From Rachicladosporium sp. CCFEE 5018 (lineage: Eukaryota; Ascomycota; Dothideomycetes; Cladosporiales; Cladosporiaceae): DNA of 64,000 bases. Position numbers and translations under genes: made by a program. The DNA is taken from assembly GCA_002077045.2 (NCBI GenBank), contig KZ111142.1, forward strand, positions 668,737 through 732,736, read 5' to 3'. Numbering within the stretch: position 1 is the first letter of the stretch; every line of letters begins with the position of its first letter. Below are positions 32,981-43,567 of the stretch, piece after piece. Below the pieces are notes generated by a model. That model was given only the letters and a program-made list of their open reading frames with translations, was not told where the DNA came from and did not search any database.

Positions 32981-35479
32981 TTACAACTTCGCCCGCACTG
33001 AGCGATCATCCATCCAGTTCTCTTTGACGGTCACATTCGCAACGATTGTAGCCGGAACACGCTTCCCGAAGTATTCGACCTGGACCTTGTCGCCCTCGCG
33101 GACCCCGGAAGGCAGCCAAGCGTATGCGACAGGCTTCCCAATGGTGTATGCAAACGCCGCACTCGTCACATAGCCAACAGCCTTACCATGTTGGAAGACA
33201 GGCTCTTTGCCCATCACCACTGACCTGCCGTCGTCGATCGTCAGTGTCCTCAGCCTCTTCTCTGGCTGTTTGGCGATAAGCGATGCCAGGGCGTTGGCAC
33301 CAGTGTAGCCGGTTTTACTCGGCGCCACAAGTCCCTCCATACCAGTAGCAGCAGGCGTGTGCTCGCTGGTAAAGTCGCTGCCGAAGTCTCTGAACCCCTT
33401 CTCCATTCTGAGCGAATTCAGAGCTGCCCTACCAGCAGCAATAATGCCATCCGACTGTCCAGCGTCGAAGATCGCGTCCCACAGTCGCAGGCCTACATCA
33501 GCGTTGACGTAGATCTCCCAGCCTGCCTCGCCGACATGGGACAGTCTGACTGCTGTCGCAGGGATGCCAGCAATGTGCACCCGCTTCACGGTGTGATGAG
33601 GAAAGCCACTGGTGGAAAAGTCGTCCTCGCTGAGTTTGCGGATGACTGCGTGGGCACGAGGACCCCACAAACCGAGTGCACTTGTGCCAGCGGTTACTTC
33701 GTGTATCGCGGCCCACTTGCCTGATGAATGCTGCGATTGTTTGCGAGCTGATCGGGACAGTGTCTCAATCACAATGGGATTGAAGATGCCAACATGGAAG
33801 AGCTCTTCCTCCAGGCGAGCCACGATTATGTCGCAGCGAAGGCAAGCGTTGTCGTCCAGCACTAGTGCGTACGTGACTGTGCCGACAGGTCTCGAGACGT
33901 CGCCTGTACATGCTTGCTGGAGCAGGTCGAGTGCGCCGGGGCCGGAGATCTCCAATCTTCGTAGAGGCGTCATGTCGTACATTGCCACGGCTGTTCTGGT
34001 CTTCCACGCTTCTACCGCCACGATAGGTGAGTAGAACTTCGACGACCAAGCATCCCGCTCTTGTGGTCGCCACTCTCGAGGTAACGACTTTACGAGCTTT
34101 TCGTTCGCTTTGTACCAATGCGGCCTTTCCCACCCTCTTTGCTCAAGAAACATGGCGCCCAGTTGTTCCTGTCTCGCAAAGAAAGCACTGACTCGCAAGT
34201 TTCGGGGCGATTGCTTCGGCTCCAGCGGATGCAATATATCGTAGACCTCAACGAAATTCTGCTGCGACGTCTCGCTCACGTAGTCCGATGAGAGCTGCAC
34301 ACCTTCGAATCGAGAAAGATCGCAGTCGGAGAGGTCGATCTGGGATTTTCCTTTCACCAACACCTCCGCCACTGCACGGGCAACGCCAGCTGAGTGCGTG
34401 ACCCATACCGCCTCGGCCACCCAGAAGCCGTCTAGAGTGGGAGACTCGCCGACCAGAGAGCCGCCGTCAGGGGTGAAAGAGAATATGCCGTTGAAGCCGT
34501 CTGCTATCTCAGCCTCTCGCATGACTGGAAGCAGCTCCTGTGACTCTTTCCAAGCGGGCGCGAAGTCTTCGGCGGTGAATGTGAGTCTTGAAGGCATGTT
34601 CTTGTCGCTGACTGTACTAGGCGTCCAACCCAGCGAAGCAGCATTGACTGGCATGGGCTTGTGGCCGTAGTATCCTATGCCGTAGAAGTCACCGTGCTCG
34701 CGGTAATACAGATCCTGATCTTGGTGTCGCAGTATCGGCAGGCTTGCGCTATTGGGTGGGTTCTTGCGCTCTTTGAGAGCCTGTATAGGAGTGGTCTTGA
34801 CGTACTGATGTGCAAGTGGCAGTAGCGGTAGGGTCAGACCTGCCATCTTGCTTACCTCCACGCCCCAGAAGCCTGCGCAGCATACTACAATGTCGGCTGA
34901 GATGGTGCCGTTGGGTGTCACAACACCCGTTACCTTGCCATCCGACCGAGTGATGCCGGTCACCGGCGTTCGATCAATGTACTTTACGCCCTTCTCTCGT
35001 GTCCGCTTCACTAGCAACTGGACAGCTTTCGCTGCCAGCGCCAAGCCGTCGCTGGGTATGTGCATCCCGCCCAGCACTTTGTCCCGATTCAAGAGGGGGT
35101 ACAGTTTTAGACACTCTTCAGGCGAGATCAGCTTTGCTTCAATACCCCATGAGTGTGCCCAGCCTTGCTTTCGCTTCAGATCATGCAGTCTCGCTTCTGT
35201 GGTCGCCACTTCTAGCCCACCAACTTGGTTGAAGCAGCTTGAGCCATCTTGATCCTTGAGTGACTGGAGCTTCGACACCGTGTAGGTAGCGAATTTGGCC
35301 ATTGTCTTCGAAGGGTTGGTCTGATAGACCAGACCAGGCGCATGCGAGGTCGAGCCACCGGGCAGATCGAGCGGACCTTGCTCGACGACTGTGGTGTTGG
35401 TCCATCCTAGACTACAAAGCTCATCTGCGAGATTTGCGCCTACGATGCCTGCGCCTATGATCACGACTTTGGGCGCCAT
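32981..35479 (-). CDS. Dimethylglycine oxidase/dehydrogenase-like FAD + aminomethyltransferase protein
   Basis: A single exon of 832 residues from ATG 35479 (MAPKVVIIGAGIVGANLADE). The frame stays open another 83 codons upstream, but protein-like sequence starts here. N-terminal DAO-type FAD domain with G9-x-G-x2-G14 and STSHAPGL; His46 lines up with the histidine that carries covalent FAD in bacterial dimethylglycine oxidase. The central FAO_M segment is followed by a folate-binding GcvT domain (DMTPLRRLEISGPGALDLLQ, AGEAGWEIYV-like, LRMEKGFRDFGSD) and a GcvT C-terminal barrel (PVFQHGKAVGYVTSAAFAYT). Such enzymes demethylate dimethylglycine or sarcosine and pass the one-carbon unit to tetrahydrofolate. 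No mitochondrial presequence is seen at this start. It is divergent from a Rieske oxygenase that would make its substrate. Confidence 0.9.
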   Translation of the reverse strand: MAPKVVIIGAGIVGANLADELCSLGWTNTTVVEQGPLDLPGGSTSHAPGLVYQTNPSKTMAKFATYTVSKLQSLKDQDGSSCFNQVGGLEVATTEARLHDLKRKQGWAHSWGIEAKLISPEECLKLYPLLNRDKVLGGMHIPSDGLALAAKAVQLLVKRTREKGVKYIDRTPVTGITRSDGKVTGVVTPNGTISADIVVCCAGFWGVEVSKMAGLTLPLLPLAHQYVKTTPIQALKERKNPPNSASLPILRHQDQDLYYREHGDFYGIGYYGHKPMPVNAASLGWTPSTVSDKNMPSRLTFTAEDFAPAWKESQELLPVMREAEIADGFNGIFSFTPDGGSLVGESPTLDGFWVAEAVWVTHSAGVARAVAEVLVKGKSQIDLSDCDLSRFEGVQLSSDYVSETSQQNFVEVYDILHPLEPKQSPRNLRVSAFFARQEQLGAMFLEQRGWERPHWYKANEKLVKSLPREWRPQERDAWSSKFYSPIVAVEAWKTRTAVAMYDMTPLRRLEISGPGALDLLQQACTGDVSRPVGTVTYALVLDDNACLRCDIIVARLEEELFHVGIFNPIVIETLSRSARKQSQHSSGKWAAIHEVTAGTSALGLWGPRAHAVIRKLSEDDFSTSGFPHHTVKRVHIAGIPATAVRLSHVGEAGWEIYVNADVGLRLWDAIFDAGQSDGIIAAGRAALNSLRMEKGFRDFGSDFTSEHTPAATGMEGLVAPSKTGYTGANALASLIAKQPEKRLRTLTIDDGRSVVMGKEPVFQHGKAVGYVTSAAFAYTIGKPVAYAWLPSGVREGDKVQVEYFGKRVPATIVANVTVKENWMDDRSVRAKL

Positions 35480-36156
35480 GGTGGCAAATGCAAATGCTGT
35501 AAGGAAGAAGCAGACAGGAAGTGAAGGAGATGCAAGAAGGAAATGCTGTGGGAGGAGCGGACAGCTATACCAACCTTTACATTCGATACGCCGTGACTTT
35601 CTGTCCACTATGCCGATGTCGCCAATGGCACAACACCGAGATACATGTAGAGCCATGAACGCTTGTGGTGAAGGGAGCTCAAGCTCTGCGTAGTCAGCAG
35701 GAGCCGAATTCCCACCCAAGGATTCCACTTCCCAATCCGTCCTTCCTTTCCATTAACCTCACCTCATGCGCCTCACCCGGCCATTGCACGATTAGCTATC
35801 AGCAACACCTGCTGATGTCCCTGATACGGTGCGGTAACGATTACGACGCGACAGCGTGTGCTTGGTGTCCCCCTCCACACTGGTTACCGTTCGGTGCCGG
35901 ACCGCTATCAATGGTTTGTGGTAGTCGCCCTCACATAGGCTCTACTGCCGATCGTATGGAGCGTGATGCCCGATATGGGTTATCTGCACTGGCAGTAGGT
36001 TGGAGGGGTTGATAGTGGTATATCAGACGGCCAGGCAGGTAGTGACTCTCAATCTCTCTCATCACACTATTACGCATTCTTGCCTTCGTGCTCCTCCGTA
36101 TCGTCGGGCATACCGCAAGACATCATATCATACGCACACAAACTGCAGTACTTGTC
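35480..36156. promoter_or_regulatory. Divergent promoter of the Rieske/DMGO-like pair
   Basis: A 677-bp shared upstream region between two genes whose products would act in consecutive steps, consistent with co-regulation. No specific factor site is claimed. Confidence 0.6.
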
Positions 36157-37462
36157 ATGGCGACCGCCGTTCTCAACTACTTCGGCTATGGTGGCCCCAA
36201 GACGCCACCAGCTGTCGAGGAGAAGAAGACCATGCGTGCACTACCATCGAACTGGTACACATCAAAGGAGATGTACGAGCTGGAACGAAGAGCTATCTTC
36301 TCCAAGAAGTGGCAAGTCATCACACACAAGATAAGACTACCCAACGCTGGCGACTGGCTCCAATTCGAGCTGGCTGGCTTCAAGATCGTAGTCTGCAAGG
36401 ACCGAGAGGGCAACATCAACGGCTTCCACAACATCTGCAGACATCGTGCCTTCCCCGTCGTGACGGAGAACCAAGGCTCATCGAAGATCTTCGCATGCAA
36501 ATACCATGGTTGGTCGTACGGACTCAACGGCAAGCTGGCCAAAGCACCAGGCTACCAAGAACTCGACGGCTTCGACAAGAGCAAGAACGGTCTACTTCCC
36601 ATACACATCCGCATAGACGCCATGGGCTTCATATGGGCCAACCTCGACAGCAAAGCAGTGCCTGAGGTTGCATGGGAAGACGATTTCGATGGCATTGACA
36701 CACAAGATCGATACCAGAACTTCGACCTCAGCACATATGTCTTCGACCACTACTGGGAGATGCATGGACCGTACAACTGGAAGATCCTTGCCGACAACTA
36801 CAACGAGTGCTATCACTGCCTGACGACACATCCCGACATACCCGACCTGGCAGACCTACAGTCTTATCGTGTCGACACAGAGAAGAGCAAGATCATACAT
36901 GATGCGGCAACGACAGATCAGCAGCGAAAAGCGGGTCTCTTCGTCGCGTCGACATACTACTTCCCCAATGCTTCAACCAATATCTCGTAAGCTCAGCCCA
37001 CGTCGTCAAACATACTCCTTACTGATTCACTCTTGCAGTCCCCACTTCTTCATGATCCAAAGATTCGTGCCCGATGGCCCTTGCAGCACCAAGATGCAAT
37101 ATCAAGTGTTCCGCAACTCGACCTCCCCAATGTCAGAGTTCGACAGAGTGAACGCCATTTACAAGCGTGTCATGTCCGAAGACAAGGAGCTCTGCACTGC
37201 CGCACAAGCCAACGTCAACGCCGGCATCTTCATCAACGGCGAGCTGCACCCCAGACTCGAGAAGGGTCCTTTACACTTCCAGAAGGTGTGCAAGGAAAAT
37301 GTGACGGAGCATCACAAGCGGGAGCAGATCGCCGGTGGAGAGATCTGGCCGGCGAGGCAAGTGCTACCTGAAACGGCGGAAGGTGGCGTCAGTAAGGAGG
37401 ACATTGACTTCTGCAAGAGTCTGCCTTGTTTGTCGAGGGAGGACAGTGGGCTTGAGTGGTAG
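36157..37462 (+). CDS. Rieske non-haem iron oxygenase, glycine-betaine/choline monooxygenase type
   Basis: Two exons: 36157-36986 and 37039-37462; the intron is 52 nt and phase TC|T gives NISPHFFM. The product is 417 residues. Rieske [2Fe-2S] site: C94-x-H96-x17-C114-x2-H117 (NICRHRAF ... CKYHGWSYG). Mononuclear iron site in DNYNECYHCLTTHPDIPDL: H220 and H225, with Glu217 where many ring hydroxylases have a bridging Asp; a Glu here is reported for carnitine monooxygenase CntA. This places it with oxygenases of quaternary amines (choline, betaine, carnitine, stachydrine) and not with aromatic-ring enzymes. With the divergent DMGO-like gene the likely reaction is N-demethylation of glycine betaine to dimethylglycine. 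A separate reductase is needed and is not visible here. An upstream in-frame ATG (36088) is less likely. Confidence 0.9.
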
Positions 37463-39035
37463 GCATTTGGGTCTCACAATGAACGAATCATGTAGACGGC
37501 GTTTTGGGCATTCACAGCAGGGCTGTCATGTTTGTCGTTCATAGAGCTCGCCCCAGAGCCAATATCTGATCAAGACTGTTCAAATTCTATAAGCCGTGTC
37601 TCATTCCACAACTACAGCGGCCAGCTCACGATCCGAGTCAACGCCAGTCCACTGCTCAAGGCGGGTCACTGCAAGCCTCGAGTACAACACGCGTGCCACT
37701 GCCACTCTGCAATGAAAGACTCACGATGGCTGGTCGTGCTTTCTGACCCATCCCCACGAGGCTTTCGCCTAGATCTGCTGTTGCGCAATGGCTCCAAGAT
37801 AGGCAGTATCACATATGACACGATCATGTTACAGTCACATCTTGGATATAGACTGTCGCAGAACGTACGGAGGCTTACTAGCAGTACTAGTAAGATGAAT
37901 CGTGAGATTGCGTGGCTTTAGAAGCCTTCCCGTGAAGTAGGCCGGAATACGTGCTTCCTTGCCAGGGCACGCCAGAAACGAGGAGGCACCGGAAACGGAA
38001 GCGACAGCATGGCACAGCAATTCGAGTGATGACGCAAGACGCTCCCAGTGTAGGCGTAGGAAACATGGACGAGACCAGCTCCAGAGATCAGTGGCCAGTC
38101 TTCGGTCCCACTTCAGACTCGTCCAAGCTGTCACGCTTGGACACATTGGTAATGCTGTCTCGCCTGCACCCTGGAATGGCAAGAGAGCGCATGGGCTCGA
38201 TCTGGAGCTAACACCCTCAAGGTCCACCGTACCCCTCAGGCAGCAACGGTCGCGATCGATGTTGAGCTTGAACACATCAATTTCACCGCTACTAGATGGG
38301 TTTCTTCAAGACCTGATGTGCTTCCGTGCTGCTATCAAGCCTTCACACAGCAGATTTGTCCCGCAGTGCCGGCGTGAGAGGGCCGCAGCCTTTCACGTTT
38401 CTAATCTCTCCTAGAAGCAGCCTCTTGCCTTTTCTCTGTCACAGCCGGATGGAGAGAAGCAGTCCCTGCCCTCCAAATACGTGGAGAAGCAGAGTTACAG
38501 CTGTTTTAAGGCTCGCAGAGCCAACAATGCAGCTCGCACGGAAGACGACCAGCGACGCAAGAGATAGTGATCAAGCACTTGAGAGGATGTAGGCTACTTG
38601 CTTGCGACAAGTCCATCGTCTAAGACTTAGAGAGCTGCGTGTGCGCGAGTGCTTCCTCGTGGGGAAAGTATCCAGTGCCATCATTGCTTTATGCGACAAG
38701 GTGATGACAAAAACCATGTGGAGTCAGAGCATATTTGCCTTCCGCAGCGATCGTATAGTTCTCATTGTGGCTGTGGTTAATTCCCTCGTACTATCGCGTT
38801 TTCAAGGCACTACTGTGAAGCACAAGCCATGTCTTCAGCGAGCCGTCCGACATGTCGTGACTAGACGCTCAGACCGCATACAGAGACTATAGGCAAGCTT
38901 GAGGACAAGCCATGAGGCGCCGACTGATGGGCTCGCCTTCGATTGTAAGCTCGAGGCGAAAGGATATGGAACAGCATATGGAGCCCGGATTTGTCGGGCC
39001 ATACATGGTAAATCTTACCGATCAGCACGACACTG
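37463..39035. other. Convergent intergenic region
   Basis: 1.57 kb between Rieske and amine-oxidase stops, the largest gene-free stretch. Only short open frames on both strands, without domains. I see no RNA gene or transposon remnant. Confidence 0.5.
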
Positions 39036-40646
39036 TCATGGTGACTTCATACCGGCAAGAATGGCGTCGCCCTCCCTATACCCACTGATCAATGCACCAT
39101 GAACTGTAGCGAAGTGGTTTCTGCTAGTGTGCTCGCCAGCAAAGCGTAGTTCAGCGCCGAGTGCATTGACGATAGGCGTCTGGAACGTCTCGCGGTGTTC
39201 GGTCATCGAAACACCAGCGATCATGTGGCTGTAGCTTCCTCTCGAGTACTCGTTCTGCGCCCACCGAGTGACATGGACGGCAGACGCCTTGGGCGGCTCA
39301 ACACCCAGCCACTGAGTGAGCGCGCGATGAACGATGCCACCCACCTCCACGTCTGACATGGACTCGACACGCACGGCGTTCGAGCACGAGACAAATGTTG
39401 AAAGGATTGGGAACCCAGTCAAAGCATGGAGGTTAATGCACGATAATAGACGGGGTCCCGGATTGACATTTCCGTCCGAAGCAATCGCAAGGCCTGGAAG
39501 GTCAGTCGTGAAGCCCATGAAACTATCAGGCGCCTCATACGCAGGGTGATTCGCACTGGTTCCGCTACCGATCGCTGAGTAGTCCGATCGATTGACTATG
39601 CGATCCCTATAACGTGACAAGTACGGCTCCTCGAGCCACCAGGGCTTGTCATAGACGAGGAAGATCTTGTCCAAGGTCCCGAATCCGAGCGAATTAATCG
39701 CCTGGGTAATGCGTTCAGGCAGTGGCGGCTGGAAAAGAGGCACGCCATGCCCTGATTGGGATAGACGATGCTGCAGCACCCCAAGTGGAATCGTGCATAC
39801 GACGCGATCTGCGGTGAATCTGCCAGAGGCGGTCTCGATTACATTCACATTCGATTGGTCGTAGCGAATCGTTCGTACTTCGCATCCTAGCTTAATGAGG
39901 TCCGCGGCGATCAAATCCTTCGCGATCTCTTCTGCAATGGCCGAGTAGCCGTCTTGAAGGAACACTTGCTCGCCCTCGAAGTCGTCAATGGCGAACTCTA
40001 ACAAGCCTAAGCCAGCCCGGCCCTTCTCTTGCTCAGCTGACGATGCCGTCAACGGGCCAGCTTCCATGTTCTCGACGAATTGTGGCATCGAACGCAAAGT
40101 GCGATGGTATTGCTCGGGCAGCTGAGCTTCGATATCGGTCAAGGTATCGCTAGTAACGATGCTATCTAGTAACGTCGTTGCTTTGGCTTCCGCAGGATCA
40201 GACACTGGAGCCACTGCGTGAAGTTCGTCGAGTAGACCAAAGACACCACCGAGAAGTGGCCCAGCAATCTCTGGCGCAATGGCTTGAGAGACCTGCGAGC
40301 TCCCTACCTGTATGAGTAATGCAGAACCTTCCGGAGCCTTGAACACAACTGCGCCAGCCAGCTCGCGACACCGCTTGTGAGGCAAGATGCTCATCAGTGG
40401 GTTTGGCTTGTCAGCAGTGCCAATGCCATGGATCCAATTTGCTCCTGTATCGATGCGAATCGAGCCATTGACATGAACGGCGTTCACTCTACCGCCAATG
40501 CGAGTACGAGCTTCGAGTACCAATAGAGCGCCCGGCTGCTGGTACCTCGGATGCTGCAGAAGCCTTGACGCGCACGCCAGTCCAGCAACGCCAGCACCGA
40601 TGACTATGGTGTCATAGTGTTGATGCTCGTGGGTGAGTCTCGTCAT
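39036..40646 (-). CDS. Flavin-containing amine oxidase (polyamine-oxidase/FMS1 type)
   Basis: A single exon of 536 residues from ATG 40646 (MTRLTHEHQHYDTIVIGAG); further in-frame codons upstream look non-coding. Rossmann motif GAGVAG at 17-22, then VLEARTRIGGRVNAVHV and DTGANWIHGIG, the hallmark FAD-binding segments. FLQDGYSAIAEEIAKDL, RVVCTIPLGVLQ, FGTLDKIFLVYDKPWW and the C-terminal LRFAGEHTSRNHFATVHGAL complete the amine-oxidase fold. The product would oxidise polyamines or N-acetylpolyamines, releasing H2O2. It lacks a SWIRM domain, so it is not a histone demethylase of the LSD1 kind. No clear signal peptide; a peroxisomal tripeptide is not evident (ends MKSP). Confidence 0.9.
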   Translation of the reverse strand: MTRLTHEHQHYDTIVIGAGVAGLACASRLLQHPRYQQPGALLVLEARTRIGGRVNAVHVNGSIRIDTGANWIHGIGTADKPNPLMSILPHKRCRELAGAVVFKAPEGSALLIQVGSSQVSQAIAPEIAGPLLGGVFGLLDELHAVAPVSDPAEAKATTLLDSIVTSDTLTDIEAQLPEQYHRTLRSMPQFVENMEAGPLTASSAEQEKGRAGLGLLEFAIDDFEGEQVFLQDGYSAIAEEIAKDLIAADLIKLGCEVRTIRYDQSNVNVIETASGRFTADRVVCTIPLGVLQHRLSQSGHGVPLFQPPLPERITQAINSLGFGTLDKIFLVYDKPWWLEEPYLSRYRDRIVNRSDYSAIGSGTSANHPAYEAPDSFMGFTTDLPGLAIASDGNVNPGPRLLSCINLHALTGFPILSTFVSCSNAVRVESMSDVEVGGIVHRALTQWLGVEPPKASAVHVTRWAQNEYSRGSYSHMIAGVSMTEHRETFQTPIVNALGAELRFAGEHTSRNHFATVHGALISGYREGDAILAGMKSP

Positions 40647-41126
40647 CGCGCTTCGCAAGGGTGGCGACCAGAGCATACGATAGGAGATCCGTCGAAATGC
40701 CCGATGGCAGCCTCCCTGATGTGCGTCGCGCGCGATCCGTCCGATGACTGGCGAGACGCTAGAAGTCTTCTGACGCGTCAATACCTTCGTGATGTTATTG
40801 TCTTCGGCCTGGAGAGTGTCGACGCGGTCGACGATCTCGATGACTCAGCCGTTCTTCGACCTCGACTTCAGCCTGAGTCTCAAATACAGCGCGTTTCGGA
40901 TATAGATTGCCCACACAGATCCTCTTCCGAGTCATACAAAGTGGCCCAGAACGGAACGGAGATCTTCAAACTGACTTTGCGACTTCTGCATGGCCGACAA
41001 GTGTCTCGAGATCTTATTAGCGGCGTACGTGTGCTCAGTAGGTCCAAAGGTAGGTATTCTCTTCCGTCTCGACCTCGAATCGCATTCGAGTCTCTGCGAC
41101 AACCCTCTCTTGCGACATTGCTCAAG
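40647..41126. promoter_or_regulatory. Divergent promoter region, amine oxidase / GH43
   Basis: 0.48 kb between divergent starts. The GH43 frame happens to stay open through most of it, but the sequence does not look protein-like and the signal peptide at 41127 marks the real start. Confidence 0.55.
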
Positions 41127-42996
41127 ATGCTGCTTTCAGTTGCGAGCGTCCTGCTGGGTGCTGCCCTAGCTTCGGCCGCTCTACCCAAGCCTTTCCCTCC
41201 GCCACCTCCTCCCCCTCCCGCGAACTCTACCTACTTCAACCCTGTACTTCCCGGATGGCATTCGGATCCTTCATGCGTGCACGTCGACGGTACCTTCTTC
41301 TGCGCAACATCGACCTTCCTAGCCTTTCCGGGCTTGCCAATATACGCAAGCAAAGACCTGATCCACTGGAAGCTAGCCAGCCATGTCTGGAGTCGCCCAG
41401 ATCAGCTGGGTCTACCAGATGGCGCAAGAAACGTGAATGACCAGCAGGGTGGCTTCTACGCTCCAAATCTGAGGTATCGGAAGGGTGTCTTCTACGTCAC
41501 AAACACCTACGTTGGTCAGCAGAACATCAACCGGCTCTACGGGACGATCTTCACCAGCAAGGACCCGTACAGCAACGCCGCTTGGTCGAATGCAACGCTC
41601 TTCTCAGCCAACGCGATTGACCCGGATCTCTTCTGGGATGACGATGGGAAAGTGTATATCAGCACTGCAGGCATCCTGATCAACGAGATCAATCTTACCA
41701 CCGGCGAGCAAACAGCGCCTGTCAACGTCTGGACAGGCACAATCAACACCTATCCCGAGGGTCCGCACATCTACAAGCGAGATGGATACTACTACTTGCT
41801 CATCGCCGAGGGCGGCACGGGCACTGGTCACCGCGTCTCCATCGCACGCTCGAAGAACATCACGGGTCCTTATGAGAGTAATCCCGCGAATCCAATATTG
41901 ACAAATACGGGCACCTCGCAATACTTCCAGGGTGTCGGACACGCTGATTTGTTCCAAGATGCCGGGGGTAGATACTGGGCTATGGCCTTGGCGACCCGAA
42001 GTGGGCCGGACTACAACATCTGTGAGTACTACTGCACGAAGACTAGTCCAACACGACTAACAACAGGCAGTTCCCATGGGCCGAGAGGCAGTACTCACAA
42101 GCGTAACATGGCCCGTAGGTCAATTCCCCTTCGCAACGCCCGTCCGTGGGAACGAAACTGGCTGGCCCCTTCCCCCGAAGAACCTAAACGTACCAGGCAT
42201 CGGCCCCTTCAACAACGCCAACGATTCATACACCTTCGCTCCCAAGTCCTCTCTCCCGAACAATCTCCTCACCTGGCGCTCGCCTGTGAACGGCACTTTC
42301 ATCATCTCCCCGGCAGGCCATCCGAATAGTCTACAGGTCCAGCCAACACGAATGAACCTCACTGGCATCGTGCCTCCGGACGCTACGACAGATGGAGCGT
42401 TGACGGGAAAGCAAGGCCACCCTTTCATCGGCCGCAGACAAACAGACTCGCTGTTCACCTTCGGCGTAGATCTGGACTTCCGCCCCACAGCCGCGAACCA
42501 AGAAGCCGGCATCTCAGCTTTCCTAACCCAGCTAAACCACATTGATCTCGCGATCGCGTCTACGAACACCACTACGGGTAGCAATAGCACGAGCTTCGGC
42601 ATCGAGCTTCGCCTCCGCGTCGAAGCGTCTGGACAAATATACTACAACATCCCGTCGTACACTACTGTCACCGCATTGCCTGCATCCTGGGCGACGCCAG
42701 GCCAGAAGATCCATCTGCAGATTCTGAGTAACGATGGCTTGTTCTTTGGGTTCTCGGCTTGGCCGGTGGGGAGGCAGAGCGAGGCGACGCAGCCGACGTG
42801 GTTGAATGCTAATATTGTGTCAGGGGGCAGTGGGCAGTTCACGGGGACATTGTTGGGTGTGTACGCGACCTGCAACGGAGCGGGTACCTCAGGTAGCCTC
42901 TTCTGCCCGGCGGGTCAGCAGGATTCCTTCAGCAATTGGTCGTACCAGGGGCAGGGGCAGAGGATTGACAACAACGAGATCGTGCCGAGCTGGTAG
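41127..42996 (+). CDS. Secreted GH43 glycosidase (beta-xylosidase / alpha-L-arabinofuranosidase)
   Basis: Two exons: 41127-42021 and 42071-42996; the intron is 49 nt, ending ggcag, and phase T|TT gives YNIFPMGREAVLT. The product is 606 residues. A signal peptide (MLLSVASVLLGAALASA) and a Pro run precede the five-bladed GH43 domain. Catalytic positions: base Asp47 (PGWHSDPS), pKa modulator Asp165 (NAIDPDLFWDD) and acid Glu211 (TYPEGPHIYK). The C-terminal ~250 residues form the beta-sandwich usual in this subfamily (GVDLDFRPTAANQEAGISAF). Several N-glycosylation sequons. It would act outside the cell on xylan or arabinan side chains, complementing the intracellular GH51 enzyme. Confidence 0.93.
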
Positions 42997-43567
42997 ATAG
43001 CAAGACTAAGACGCATGGCTCATGGTCTCGTGTTCCGACGTCCATGTCTACAATGTCTTCACAAAGTCTGTTCCGCAAAGTGTCTGGCTCTCCTCGATGA
43101 TGGGAAAGCTCTTCTGCTTCTACAAGCGCGTCCATCGGAGCGAGCCTGACATGCGACGCAGGTGAGAAGACAGGACCAAGGCTTCACCAATTCTCTCGTG
43201 TTGAGGCCCCTCCTAGACGTATAGGCCGTGATGCTCTACTGTCACAACGGTAACTATAGCTCTATAGGGCAGGAAGCAGTCGACAAGCGGGATGGGAGTG
43301 CTTGGGGCTGTGTTGGTGGGAATGGCAGTCGTATGGTAGGAGTGAGTAAGTGCGAAGCTTGCAAGGTTAATACCGGCCTTGGATATACCAAAGGCGAAGG
43401 AGTGGGGAGTAGGGATTAGGGAGGAGGAACTCATCTTGATAGAGAGAAAATATGAGCGCAGGTAATTGTAATTCATGACGAGAGTTGCTTCGCTTCTAGA
43501 TCTTCCCGCTCTCTCTTCAGCGACGAGTCTGAGCACTCAAGGTCAACCAACTGGGCGTTTTCTGTTA
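42997..43567. other. Convergent intergenic region with dispersed repeat
   Basis: 0.57 kb between the GH43 and phosphate-transporter stops. It contains the second copy of the ~130-bp repeat (43340-43478) and nothing else I recognise. Confidence 0.6.
43340..43478 (+). repeat. Dispersed ~130-bp repeat, copy 2
   Basis: Homologous to 8189-8315 in the same orientation, roughly 70-75% identical by eye with several 1-4 nt indels. The best conserved block is the right end (GGTAATTGTAATTCATGA). It lies in the 3' flank shared by two convergent genes, as copy 1 lies in a 3' flank. Confidence 0.75.

Noticed and set aside
40617..41126. In-frame N-terminal extension of the GH43 protein
   Set aside because: A clear signal peptide begins at 41127; the upstream translation is not protein-like and overlaps the amine-oxidase start.
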